From Ramazzottius varieornatus (Eukaryota > Tardigrada > Eutardigrada > Parachela > Ramazzottiidae): a stretch of DNA of 64,000 nucleotides. Shown here piece after piece: positions 33,106 to 45,900 of the stretch. The position numbers were made by a program, and so were the translations under genes. The stretch lies in NCBI GenBank assembly GCA_001949185.1, contig BDGG01000020.1, positions 285,597 to 349,596 on the forward strand, given 5' to 3'. Below the pieces are notes generated by a model that saw only the letters and a program-made list of their open reading frames with translations, was not told where the DNA came from and made no database searches. Numbering within the stretch: position 1 is the stretch's first letter; each line of letters begins with the position of its first letter.

Positions 33106-36100
33106 GGAGAGACTAACGAGATAATCTTTTGTGAAATTTGGTCTTGCTGCGCGGAATTGACATGCTTAACATGCGTCGGAAATGCGTCAGAGGCTTTCTA
33201 GAGCATCCATTAATCACTTATGTTATCTTAAGAGTTGACCAGAACGGAGGTGTGACGTCTTAGCGTAAGTCTCCGTAAAAGACTACACAAGCGCCTCTTC
33301 AGGCCTACGTTTTATTTCTTGTCCAGGCTCTTTAACATTGGATTTTATCCTGTCTCCTGCATACCTTCCTTTCTCAACTTTGCACCGTCGAATGACTCGG
33401 AAGACGGCTTGGCTATGATCAGAAAGACTTTCTCTATTGACTGACTTACCGTACGACGCAATCTGACCAGCAGCTACGTTAAAACAACCTGGAAATTTTC
33501 ATGTCCGAAATTCTCACTGGAAAACTCCATGTCCTTTACCTCGTACAGATACTGGGGGGATATCATGTCTGCCAAAATCGACACACTAGTTACGGACCTT
33601 CGTTAATTTTGACCCGGTACTTGGATCATGCTTATCAACCATAATATCATCATGACTGGTAGCAAAATGTGAGTCTAGTTCAGCATGATCAGCGGTAAGG
33701 TGATTTCGCCCTGAAGTAGCTCACACAAAGCATCCTTCTGAAACGATAGACGGTCCGCGATGCTTTGACCGGTCGGCTAACAGAAGGATCAATTTCTATA
33801 GCGCTGATGGAGTACATCAGGGAGCGTCGGACACTTGGATTCTGTGTGCGCTAGTTAACGTCTACCAAACGCGCTACCAAACGGCGTCGTCTGGGTGTTC
33901 TACTAATGGTCACAAAACAGATTCAAAGGTACTTATCCCAGCAGAATGTACAAAGCGCAGCACCCGTGGTTGTCATGCCCCAACAGAAATGCTTTCGTAA
34001 AGTACCTACAGTCATCCCCGCACATATTGCATCATAGGTGATTTCACCGATGATTTCATCGCCATCTCAGTATCATACGTCGATGACTATTGTGTCTTAT
34101 CGTTCGTCCAACCTTTCGTATGTCGTGTATTTTTTGGTATTTAAGAAATGATCCTCGACTTGAACGAGGAAGTTCCTACCTCAGTCTGACTTTTACGCAA
34201 TGTCTGCTTTTATCAAGTAAAACTCTCCCCCCAAACATTCTCCATTGATCTGCTTAATTCACCGTCATCCAGTCGTAGTACTTTGCCTATCGACGTGAAG
34301 GTATTTGCCTTTACACTTTGATTAGTTGATAGTTCTTCAAATTGTGGCTCTTTTATCCTCAACTGCGGCTCTTGTTGCCGGTGACGACTTCTGTGCCTCG
34401 AGCTGAGAAGCGGAGTCGGCTAATGGACAGAAAGGGGGGGTCGTTGTTACCGCTGTGATTAGCCATAATAGAAACAGTAGAGACAGAGACGTTGACTAAT
34501 TCAGATAGCTTGGTGACTAGAGCAATTTCCTTTTGGGAAAAACAGAGTCGAAGTATCCATCGATATTGAGAGTGATAATGGTGGTTGCTCCCGATGCCGA
34601 CCAGAGTATTTTAGCCTATGAGCTAATGACCAAAGCGTCACGTGAAGAGGTCTTTGTGTCGGTATTGGACTATCATGTCATTAACCCGCAGTTGTGTGAA
34701 ATCTACTGCAATCACAAGGACGAAACCTTACTCCCGGAACGTTCAGTTCGCGACCGCGACGGCGTGCGACTTAGTCCAGTACGAGTGCCCAGCCCGCCAC
34801 GTTAGTGGAGGTACGTGAGTTTCCTTTACATGTCCTTTGGACATGGCGGCAAGTATTAACAAATGTCGGTTTGGGGTCTTCCATCAAACGCAAATGTACG
34901 CCTTCAAGATCAGTGTGGTGCTTCCCGCGATATTTCAGCATATTGGTAATACTGACTTTTCGGAAAATCAGATGATTGACACTGATGCTACTCCATCGAC
35001 TGCATCGTCCGACACTGTTTCGACAGCGTGAAACTTGTATCGTCACGGAGACGATTCCAATAACTTTTTCCTGTTGGAGGACGAGCGCAAGTGCTTAATT
35101 TCCGACGCGCCCCATTATTGCTAGCATTTATCCAACGTGTAGTCGTTCGTGGTTCGTTCAAGGGAGCAGCCGTTCCTGCGAATTTTCCGCATCTAGAAGA
35201 TGTTTTTATGCTACAATCAATGTTTATAGCTGTATCCGGCAACATGCCGCCGCGCACTCAGTATACCTGTCAAAACGTCGCCGGAGATACGCTTGATGAC
35301 GGTATTCATCTTCATCTGGATTTCGCAAGTGGCCCCCATCAACAATATCAATTTCTATACTTCTTGTTAAATTTGCGAGTGCTGTAGTGGATTATTTAAA
35401 ACGCGAACTTTCTAATCAACCACAAAAAAGACATCTCAGGACTGTTCAAGAGCTGATTTTTTTTTATTCAAATTTGTCGCCGCTGACATCTTTCAACTAC
35501 AATTCGTCACTTATGACTTTGAATCAGTTCGAAGCATGCTTGAACAGTTTCACTCTACCGAAAAGGCCTATTATTCCATTGGGATATATTATGCCTTAGA
35601 CATCAACTTGCCGGGGTTAAGCGAGCGGACAGTCTTTGGCTATGCTGCTCACCGCAACTGTCAACAGCTCTCATAACAATTCGTTAATGAGCTCCAACAG
35701 TGGCACATCTTCTATCGGAAGCAACAATCCGAACGCTACGACTACGCGTTAAATGTTTTAATGCATTCCATTATGAGAGACAATGGACCTGACACGGCTT
35801 TCAGCAGTAGTTAGCACAAGTCATGGGCGCGTCATCAGTTATGGCAAATAATTATTTCCTGGGCGTTTCAGAAGGTGTATCTCTACGCTGAGCATTACTG
35901 GTGCAATGGATCAGGTTAACATCTCAAACTGGTGCGACTGTATCAATACCCGCAGTGAAACATTCCAGCCGCAGCCCTGGCCGCTAACTCGAACCAGCTC
36001 CATTCTCAAACTGTCAAACAAGCTGACCTGCAGGTCATCTGGGAAGATGGTCTTTACATTCTGGTAACTTCCGGCAATTCGCGTTTTCTGGATTGAGCTT

Positions 36101-36840
36101 CCTACTTGGCAGCCGCAAACATCGTTGAGCAGATTCTTAGCAGCGTTCACTAATGGGCACGACAAAAGCTACTCTCTTTACGACAGGTTCGATAGTTTTG
36201 GTGAACTGAAAGCCACAGCGGTTCCAACACTGGAAGATTTCGACCACACGTTTCATTAAACGGCAATCAAACCCGTGCAATATCAGCTGTGTGTTCGCGT
36301 ATGGCAGGAAGAGGGTATGCGAACGTTTTCCGCTTATTTGCAATTTTGCAATCTTCGCGATTGCATTATATTGATTTTGGGCATCGATAATATGATGCAC
36401 TTCTCTGAATCGTAGATATTTTTTTATTTTCGAATGGCGTAAGTTTACCAGGCTTAGACTCAAAACAATTAGACCACAAGCTGGGTTACTTGATATAAAT
36501 TGACCATTAACAAAAATTAACATTGTTTATCGTACATTATCATACATATCATTCCTTCTCATCTCTATAAGTTCCCCTTAGCATTGGTCCCGTTTATCAT
36601 AAAGTGAAATTAGCTGTGAATTCCTACACATAATTTTCATTTCGAACAGTCCAGGAGTTCCACGCTATCTCGTGTTCTTACTTGCAGTTCCGTCTATTTA
36701 ATTTTAGTTATCGACAGGCACCGTCTGTATATCCCTCTGTTGTTTTGGTATTTTTCCCCATATCCGGGTGCTCTTCCGGTTCCCCCAAAACTTTCACTAG
36801 TGACGTTAAAAAACATCGCGGCTGAGGTCACGCGCGGAAG
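33106..36840. other. Gene-poor stretch with decayed ORFs
   Basis: Frames at 34533-34805, 35091-35387 and 35387-35599 (plus) and 36137-36523 (minus) lie in worn sequence without recognisable motifs. They could be one decayed mobile element, but no family could be named. No RNA gene was seen. Confidence 0.35.
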
Positions 36841-36849
36841 TCTGACAGC

Positions 36850-37315
36850 GTGGCCGGCACTGGCGGTGGATATCAGTCTCAGTCTGAGAGAAATTGAGAT
36901 GTGTAATATGTCAGTTTTAGTCTATGGGACTGACAAGGAAAGTGCGGGAGAGCTCTCTCCCGATTCTCTGGTTTTCGTTTTCCCACGCATATTGGATGCT
37001 CCCAAGTACCAGTATGAATCATTGTTATCGGTGGGTACCATATATCAACTCGAAAGAAAATCGAAACGCGTTTGCCAGACAATCTAAACATTTCTCGACC
37101 TTACGAAGTGGTGTTCTACTGATCATGACTCCTCTTTAATGTACCCCGGATCTTCCTGTCTTTGAAAAACCGGAAACTCAAGGGAAAGAGCGTTCCCGCA
37201 TTTCCTTTGTTAGTCCCGGAGACTGAAACAGATATCTCATGCATCTCAGTTTTAGTCCCCAGACGTGAGACGGATATCCACCGCAGGTCAGTTTCGGTCT
37301 CTACATAGGAGTTTC
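36850..37315. repeat. Inverted repeat of AGTYTYAGTC-type units
   Basis: The left part (36860-36990: GATATCAGTCTCAG..., TTTTAGTCTATGGGACTGAC, GTGCGGGAGAGCTCTCTCCC) matches the reverse complement of 37160-37310 (CAGTCTCCGGGACTAAC, ATGCGGGAACGCTCTTTCCC). Additional AGTTTCAGT/ACTGAAAC words continue to about 37470. It looks like a fold-back element with internal short repeats. Confidence 0.6.
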
Positions 37316-37922
37316 CTCCTCGCTCCACTTTAAGTCTCTTCTTGGACAATTAATGTCTGTGTTCAGTTTCAGTGTTAGGGATTGGACTGTTGACTGACAC
37401 TAGTCCCAAGACTAAGACTGAAGCTGATCGAACAACTGATATTGTATCAGTCCCGACCTGAAACTTAATACAGTCATGCAGCGCCCATCTCCATGCCGTA
37501 CACTGGGGAGACCGTCGAAGAGGACTCACTATCCGACGACGATACGTGTCCATTACATCGAAAGAGTTTCAGATGGGGTGTCACCTGTAAGTGGTGCAGC
37601 AGGAATTTCCCAAGCCATGCACTATCTTTCCTTTTTCCTTTGGGTGATGCTATAGGCACCCCCGCTTGGCTATAGGCACCCCTACCACACCCCGTTTAGG
37701 TATAGGCACCCTGGTTAAGTCATTAATTCAAACACGACCTTTGATGCGGTACCACAATGGACATGTCCATAAATAAGAAACAAAACCGGGGTGCACCCCG
37801 GGTTTTTGGAATCAGACTTTCCTTCGAAATTTTAGATACTCTGCTATTCTGCCTATTCTAAACTTGAAGTACGGTAGATCACGTCCAACAATGGACCTGT
37901 TTCACAAGTCATGTTTTAGGCT

Positions 37923-37955
37923 TGCGCAGCATAAGTATAAGTTTTATGCTGCGCA
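37923..37955. repeat. Perfect 12-bp hairpin
   Basis: TGCGCAGCATAA, 9-nt loop, then the exact reverse complement, inside the 1.2-kb TIR element. Confidence 0.8.
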
Positions 37956-37988
37956 GTTATCCACGGCTTATGTTTTGCTTAATATCGC

Positions 37989-38013
37989 TGCACAGAATTT
38001 GAAATTCTGTGCA
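37989..38013. repeat. Perfect palindrome TGCACAGAATTT-G-AAATTCTGTGCA
   Basis: A 12-bp stem with a single-base loop, 35 bp after the previous hairpin and inside the same element. Confidence 0.8.
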
Positions 38014-39037
38014 AGCTGAGTTGATTGTACTATTGACCACTTTGGTCGAAATTTTAAATTTTGTTGGAGTAGAGCGTGATCAGACCAATCAGCGAATTGG
38101 ACTTGGCGCGTCAAGTGATCCGAGCTACACGCCTCTCCCACATTGCGCCACTTGACTTCCGCTCTTGTTCCTTCTCGAAATCCATCATGTTTTCGACCGA
38201 AACTAGCATTAAAGTTAGGAAGAGATAATTGTCTTCCCGGAACTATCGCCAGAAAAAGCGAAAGAAGTCCGGGCTTTATCCAGTAGAGGGCTAAATGGCA
38301 GGCCCCGCGACTTCAGATGCCCTGCTGAACTCGCGCGGCCTAATATCCCTTTATGCTAATATTCTGTGCCGGAAGTGAGCAAACCGCGAAACGGTTTCTG
38401 CACAGAAACTGATACAGTATAAAATCATGAGATTTTAGTCTAGTCAGAGCCGAAACGTGACTTGCGAAACAGGTCTAATGTCACGGGATGATGTTCATCA
38501 GCCAAAAGAAGCCATGCTTCAAAACACCGGCGAACTTCCGGGTGTAAGCCTCGCATCGCTTTTCACTGCAGCTCTTTTCCGGTCTTCGTGGCCGAAGACC
38601 GATAACGAGTGGACGATAGAGAAACCTCAACTGATCATTACGGTATATGAAGCTGTCGCAATACGTGTTAGACTCAATAGCATGCAGGCCAACAGACCCT
38701 TTGTGGGATGGAGCGCTTGATGTTGTCATAAAGACATCGATTCTTCCTCTCAAAAACTTGGGGTGTCGATGGCTATTTGCCGGAGTAGGAGTTTCCCAGT
38801 TAAGCAATTGAACAGGAGTACCGTTAGCAAAACAGGAATAAATGGGGGTGCGATAGGGGTGTCTATAGCCAACCCGTGAAGCTCCACTCGTGAAGCCTAC
38901 ACGTTTTCCATCTTAAGGTGAAGCTGGAGAGCATATGCAGTTACTGCGTCACCAAAACGGAAGTTGGTTGGAGCGGGTTGGCTGTGAGCAATGAAATATG
39001 CGTGCGGACTTAACTAACGCTGTTGTTAGTCGCAAGA

Positions 39038-39347
39038 TACTGTATTCTTTCCGGAAATGGATGTACGTCACTCAATTCAAAATGTGAAACTGCAGATATG
39101 GTCGGTAGGCGGTAGCTCACACGATTGAAACAGCTATGACGCCACACGATTCAATCAATCCAATCAATCCGGAGAGTTCACAATTTGCTTGGTTCAGTTC
39201 TGAAATCAGCTGTTCAGTGAATGACTCGCACAGACGTCAAGAATACGTCAAGATCTGACGCTATGCTGGCTTTGTGTAACAGCTACGCTAACACTCTACT
39301 GAACCAGATATCAGTGACGTACATCCATTTCCGGAGAGAATACAGTA
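39038..39347. mobile_element. MITE, GACGTAC-type 35-bp TIR, copy B
   Basis: Left TACTGTATTCTTTCCGGAAA (39038-39072) and right reverse complement TACTGTATTCTCTCCGGAAA (39313-39347) match at 34 of 35 positions and end in GTACGTCACT. 310 bp, TA at both ends. Same TIR family as 29071-29189 but with a different interior, so the two copies may be mobilised by one transposase. Confidence 0.85.
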
Positions 39348-40104
39348 CTGTCGAAGAGCAGTACGCGAGGCTAGCGGCGGCAGAGCGCGGTAACCGACAG
39401 GGCAACAGAGGAAACCGCTCTAACGGAGTTGTTGCGCACGCTGTGAACAACCCGGGTAATGAAGCTATTAATCCTAATTTTGCCTACCAAGAAGCTAATA
39501 TTATTGTTCCACATGGGCAGCTGCAGCAACAGTTACTTAGCTCACGACGCACCCGTTGCCGCTCATTTGCAACAGCAGGAACCCCCACCCGTCCTCCCGC
39601 ACGACGACGTACCAAATTTGATCCAGCACGAACAGCCAGATTTACCATTAGCAGCAATTCAGCCCGTCGGGCAGTGAGGAAAGTGATCAGGAAGAAAGCG
39701 ACGAAGAACTACACCACGAAATGGCGCAAAATAATCGTATACTATCACTTGAAGATCTTCCAACTTTTGCAGTTCATCCGTTCGCGAATGCCAATCAGTT
39801 TGCCCAACAATCAGAGAACTACTCTCAAATTTATGGGTGGACCGTAGACTTCAAACTCAAACATTCCAAGCTCGCACTTACTCACAACGCCGCTAGTTGG
39901 CTCTGTAACTATGAAAAGAACAAACAAGAGGAAAGAGTGCGAAATCCTCGAGGAGGAAGCAATATTAAAACATGTCAGGACATCCTCTCGCTATCGTCAC
40001 CTCTGCCGCTTCAAGAAAGTGTTCTAACAAACTGGCAAGAAAAAACTTCGGCACTCTTGCAATCTTCCAGATGTTATCTCTGGTGTTACTCGTTTTTTAT
40101 TTAA
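39348..40104 (+). pseudogene. Decayed ORF of unknown, probably mobile-element origin
   Basis: Coding-like sequence runs through three frames: a Gln/Asn/Arg-rich piece starting just inside the right TIR of the MITE (REYSTVEEQYARLAAAERG), a Pro/His-rich piece near 39550-39680, and a frame from 39721 (MAQNNRILSLEDLPTFAVH) with NYSQIYGWTVDFKLKHSKL and two basic stretches. Frameshifts between pieces indicate decay. No domain was recognised. Confidence 0.35.
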
Positions 40105-42960
40105 GTGTCGCTTATGTTTTTACTCGAAACGTCGCACCCAGGTGGAGGAGCTCCCAAAACCAAGAGTAAAGAAGGTCACAAAGCCTAGAAAACGTAAAGA
40201 CAGAATCCACCGCTTTGCGCCTTCCAGCTGACCAATGCTTCCTTGTGTTTTCTTCCCTGTTACTGTGATCATGTTTTACAATTTATTTGTAGTAAAGTGT
40301 GACTTCACAAGTTCTGGTGGGCGTGTCGGTGTGTTTCCGCCTTCACCAATCAGGTTTAAAATGGTGTTTCCACTGATCCGATATTACCGCGTTATACAGC
40401 TGTACGAACAGTACTCTACTGACCTTGGCACCGTGCACTGGTACTGCAACGGCATCATACAACGCTGGCCAGAGGCAGCCTACGTACACGCAATCGAACT
40501 GCAAAAACTTGAAGCTACGCAAAGTCGGCCTATATTCCAATGGGACAGGACTGGGTCCGGATGCGTTTAACAAGCTCCCCTGATAGCAGGGTGAGCGCAA
40601 TCCGACCATGGCCACAGTTGCGACCCGACCATGTCCGCGATAGCTACCTGATACGTTCCTGACAGCAGGCGAAATACTCGGTAAATGTGTGTATCTTATA
40701 GCCAACTGATGTACAGCATTGCTGTCGTTTTTGTCGTTCGGTTGCTTCTGTTCTGGCCGTATTGTACGAGTGTTGTACGATAGCATACGTGTACGTGCAG
40801 CGCACAGCCGCACTTAGCCAACACGGCCAACAATGGAAGCATTGAGCTCCACTGAACTACCGGGAAGAGCTTGCCAAACATACGTATGATTCAGCACTTT
40901 ACTGCAGCAGGACGAGCTCTTCCGAGTTCGAGTTATATCTTTACGGTCAGTTATCGATTGGAGCGATCAAACGATCTGATAAGAACACTTTTACGTCAGC
41001 CAGCACCGAGATCAAGCGTGCTGCAACGTCATGTTTTGCGTTACGTTGTAGAGAACATGATTCACACATATCTTTTCTGAGCTCCTGCTGCATCTAATCA
41101 CGTGCTTATTGTTTCCAGGGGTAGATCAATCTCTCTCCTCAAGGCCCCAACAGGTCTGGGAACAATGAAATGTTGTAGGTTAGAAAAATCTGTCGCGGGG
41201 GAGGGACGGGTCTGCCCAATGTAAAAAAGCCTGAAGTTGTATCAACAAGTGTACGATGAGCAATAAATCAAGCGTTGACGATAAAGCTTACACTTTTTGC
41301 ATTGCCCAAATTATGGTGCGAAATCCGCTATGCCCGAATTATTTCATGTACCTCGTACGCATAACAACCAAAACTGAGAATTTCGGCCTGTCTTTTTACA
41401 AGCACCTGGACCCTCTGCTGTCCACTGGATCGGTATTCGCACCTCGAGAGCAAATAATTTTCGGCAGCCCAGTTCCCGGAACACCTATTTATCTCCAATG
41501 GTTCTTTTTTTGCCATGAAGTCTGAGAGAACATCAAGGGGCAAGGAATGGTAAGTTTGCCGCACCTCTCCGTGGTTCAGAGCCTCAAACCCTTGTTCGCC
41601 CTTTTGGGAAGATTTTTGGGAATTCTTGAGAGTGAGTGATTTTGCCCAGATTGACCTCTTACAATGGCATCGCATGGTACTGGGTGGTAATTAGGAAAAG
41701 TAGAACCTGAAGAGGATCGTAATGGAGGTTCGCGGTAGAATTTCCCACGGAAATAATCGTTTAGTTCGTTTTCACCGTTATTGCACCGAAGCACCCTTAT
41801 CTTTCGTAGTAAGATAACTCGAAACAACCTCTCGCAAAAGGCTAACACATCGCCTGCACCACTGGTCAGAAATCAGATTTGACTTCAGATACATATTCCC
41901 TAATGACTAGTGCATGTTACCCGATCAGCAGTCACAGAGAGCCCCTGTGGTGCCAAAACTTGAAAACCGTTTCCCGAATGTATGTGTTATTAACTTGGAC
42001 AATGTTCCAAAAATTGGGCTGCCGAAACCTAAATTTAATGCTTATACCGAGGCTATATCATGTAGACATAGCCTGTTCTGCATTTGACCACAGCCGGCTT
42101 TTCAACGTTGGGATCACTCGGCCAGTTGATCAAAGGCCACTTACCGGTTAGACTGACCGCAGCTTTAACCTGGCACATGGCTTGAATCCGAAGTTGGATT
42201 CGGAGGAGTGTAGTACGTAAATAGACGGCGGTATTATAAGCCGAACAATCTTCATCATATCCGGCAGTCCAATACGGAGACGAGCAAAGCTGCAAAGTGC
42301 AGTTTAGAAAATGACTGGCCTTCAGAGTAACGACTGACACCCGCATGCAAAGTGGACGGTGTCTCACCGTCATAAGTTCGCTGGAAGGCGTACTGCTCGG
42401 TAAGAGGTCATCGAAGGTAGGACCAAGAGGTCGAGGTCTGAGCGTGCTTCACGTTCAGTCACACTGTACGAGAGCCCCTTTGTTAGCTCAGTCCCAAGAT
42501 CCGCAATAAATGCGTAGCTGTTCTGTTTGAATGTACTGTACGAAGTACTCCACCGTGCACAGAGGACCAGAGGTATCGCCAGTGTCATTTTCGGTTGTTG
42601 CTGCCGTAATGCTACAATGCCACACTGCTTGGTTTGCCGACATGACGTGATACCACACTTTTACGCCAGCTTTTGACGTAATGTAAAATTACAATCTATT
42701 CAACTGGAACAATCAACGACTTGACCAATCAATGTAACCAGCTTTCTTCGATAATTTGGATTTTGGACTTGCAGTGTTGTTTCGAGCTCCGCGATGAGCA
42801 TGGGCCTTCTTTTCTTTTCCGTTGTCTCTTCCGTCGGTTGGATCGAGTTTTAGGTGCTTGTACGAGCTCTGGACGTGGATCTTGTCTAGGATGGAATGGA
42901 TAAGATTATGAGAAGGTGAATCGGGTTTTCTATTCGCAGGATCCGTTTGTCCTTGCAGGG
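40105..42960. other. Intergenic before ABCB8-like gene
   Basis: Frames at 40235-40570, 41256-41525 (plus) and 41328-41848, 42053-42588 (minus) show no known domain and no splice-linked partners. The right end (42700-42960) has several acceptor-like sites (42940, 42958), suggesting a 5' UTR intron of the ABC transporter gene. Confidence 0.4.
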
Positions 42961-45900
42961 ATGCTGCGTGTTCCAACCTTCTTCCAACCACTCTGCTCCT
43001 CCGCCGGGTCCATTTCCGCCACTCTGCGTCAGCCGTCTGTTTTCACTGCACCTCTTCGATGTTTTTCTCGTTTTGTCTCAGTATTCCGTACAAAGATACT
43101 AATACAACCGCCTTCATCGTCGCCGTGTCTTTCCGGTCTGCTCGGCGTCGCTGGACTGGGCTTCTCCTCACTCCTCTTCCTACAAACCCGAACAGCGTTC
43201 TGCCAGGAATTCGACGAGAAGAAGAAGAACCGCGTCCAGGCGTTCCGTGATGCTCAAAAGGCCATACAAATCGGAGTGGAGAATGCACAGTTTGACTGGA
43301 GGTTATTCTGGGCATTCCTCCGACCGGACATTTGGCTCATCATTGGCGCTATCGCGGTATTACCCCTTCCCGGTTCCTCTTCGAATTGCCAGAAGCGAAA
43401 GGTGGTCATGAGTAATAATTTCGTGTTTTATTTCAGTGTTCTGTTTGCTTGGCCATCATCAACACGGAAATTCCTTCGCTTCTCGGTCGACTGGTGAATG
43501 TGATCGCTCAAGAAGCCCCCAAACGTCCGAAAGAATTCGCTAAGCTGGTCCGCAATCCGGTATCCAAGCTGTTCGGGATCTACGTTCTTCATGTAATACA
43601 GTGCGTGGCATGTTCTCTGAATTTCTAAGGGAATGTGTTTTTGAAATTGCCTATCCGAATAACACTATGTTAGGCCGGATTCACGTTCGTTAACATCTCC
43701 CTACTATTCACACTGGGTGAACGTCTGGCTGCAAGGATTCGACTAGCACTCTTCTCTAATCTTTTACGGCAAGACATTGCCTTCTTTGATTCGCACAAAA
43801 CGGGAGAGCTGATCAATCGGCTGACCGTCGATGTTCAAGAACTCAAGAGTAACTTCAAGCATGTTTTCGTCAACGGCTTCCGGACCGTCCTTCAGGTGAA
43901 TATTCCTTCTCGCTGCACCTGCAGGCCCGCATGAAACTGACTCGTGTCATGGTTCGTATCTTAGATTATCGGCGGCGCAGTGTCGCTCTTCTGGATCTCT
44001 CCGCAGATGGCAGCGTTGCTTCTCATTGGACTTCCGGCCATGGCTGGACTAGGAAACAAGCTCGGGGAAAGTCTTCGGACGGTGTCCAAGGAAGCCCAAG
44101 CACAGGTAAGGTAACCAAGAAAACCTCTAGTGGTGCATTCTTGGTGGAAAAAGACAGTTGGACTTGGAAACGGTCGGCAAGACGTAGTATTCATATTTCT
44201 TGTACCTGCATACTTTCGGTCTGTGTTGAATGTGTGGTTCGTTGTCTGCAGGTCCGTTACCACGATCCTGGTTTGCTCTCTAACCGTCCAATACTACCCG
44301 GTTTTTGCATAGTTCGGCTTTTGGAAAGTTATTTTTTTCTGTCGTAGGCTGCCCATGCGACAGACGTGGCAGAAGAGGCACTGAGTAATGTGCGAACTGT
44401 TCGGGGTTTTGCCGCGGAAGATACGGAAATCCATCTCTACAACGACGAAGTCCAAAAATTCGTCCGGTTGAACAGCAATCTCGGTATCGGTATTGGAATA
44501 TTTCAGGCCCTGTCCAACCTAGCGGTGAACGGCGCGGTAATCGGCGTTATCTACGTTGGAGGCAGCTTCCTAGCGGAAGGGAAGTTACTGCCAGGAGACC
44601 TCATGTCTTTCATGGTCACGTCACAAGCCATACAACGGTGCGATTTAACGGACTCTGTCAAATTTAAATTGAAAACATCAGTAAAGTGATCTTGCAAGTG
44701 TCAAAGTTTGAGACAGACTTACAAATAACATAAAAGTAAAGGGCTCGGAAGAAATATTAATACAGTAGGATATTCTGTCTGATTAGTTCTTGGAATTGTT
44801 TTTTGCAGGTCGATCGCGAATCTGTCCATGTTGTATGGTCAAGTCGTCAACGGAATGTCTTCGGGTGCTCGTGTCTTCGAGTTCATCAAGCTGAAGCCCA
44901 CAGTTTCACTAATTGGTGGACTGAAGATCCCATATCACTCCCTGAAAGGCTCCATCGAGCTCCAGCACGTTGGCTTTTCCTACCCAACACGGAAAGACAC
45001 CACTATCCTTAACGATCTCAATCTGCAGATACCTGATGGCCACGTTGTCGCACTGTGTGGACCTAGCGGCTCAGGTACTGTAATTTTTGCCCGGTCAAAA
45101 AGGACTTGCGCTAGTGAACTGAGCTACGTTGTTATCTCAAGTGGCGCACGTAGCCATGGTTATTGGCTGTATGCGTGCGCCACTTGGTAAAACGATCCTG
45201 TTAAGCTTTGCTTGTTTTCCCAAGTTGCGTGGGCTGTCAGTGTTACTTCCTGGAAGTGGGTACTGCTTAGAAAAACGATCTGGTTCAGGTCGTTGTCCAT
45301 GTCTTAGATCAGTCTGCAAGTTCGAATACTGTGTTCTCGAGTTGTTTTCCCCTGGTTCAGGTAAGTCGACGATCGCCGCACTTCTCGAACGGTTCTACGA
45401 CCCTATTCAAGGCAGAATAACGTTGGATGGTGTGGATATCCGTCAGCTGGATCCTTCGTGGCTTCGAGGTCGAGTGATTGGTTACATCAGCCAAGAGCCA
45501 ACGCTATTCGCCACGAGCATCATCGAAAATATCCGATATGGGCGGCCGGATGCTACCGACGCCGAGGTGACTAAGACCCATTCGACTCCTTGAACGAAGA
45601 GGGTGGAATGTTGCTGAAATCGGTCGCTCTGATTGTAGGTTCACGAGGCGGCAAAGGCAGCCAACGCTCACGACTTTATCACTGAGTTTCCGAAGGGGTA
45701 TCAGACGGTCCTTGGTGAACGCGGGGTGACCGTTTCCGGTGGACAGAAGCAGCGTATTGCAATAGCGCGAGCACTGCTGAAGAACCCGTCGATATTGATC
45801 TTGGATGAAGCAACGAGGTAAAGATGACCTTCGGTCGAATTTTCAGGTTGACTTTCGGTCGACTTTTCTTACAATTTTTTATATTCTATAGCGCACTGGA

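Larger units (their letters stand above)
37668..38870. mobile_element. 1.2-kb element with TATAGGCACCCC terminal repeats
   Basis: Terminal inverted repeats GGCTATAGGCACCCCTACCA (37668 on) and GGCTATAGACACCCCTATCG (reverse complement, ending 38870); 23 of 26 positions match. Extra copies of TATAGGCACCC flank the left end (37651, 37701). The interior has no transposase but holds two tight palindromes and GC-rich hairpins. Probably a non-autonomous DNA transposon of unknown superfamily. Confidence 0.65.

Noticed and set aside
38100-38155. Another copy of the AGT-GGCGCAC hairpin (GGCGCGTCAAGTG / TTGCGCCACTTGAC)
   Set aside because: The stem letters are arranged differently and the conserved tail is missing.
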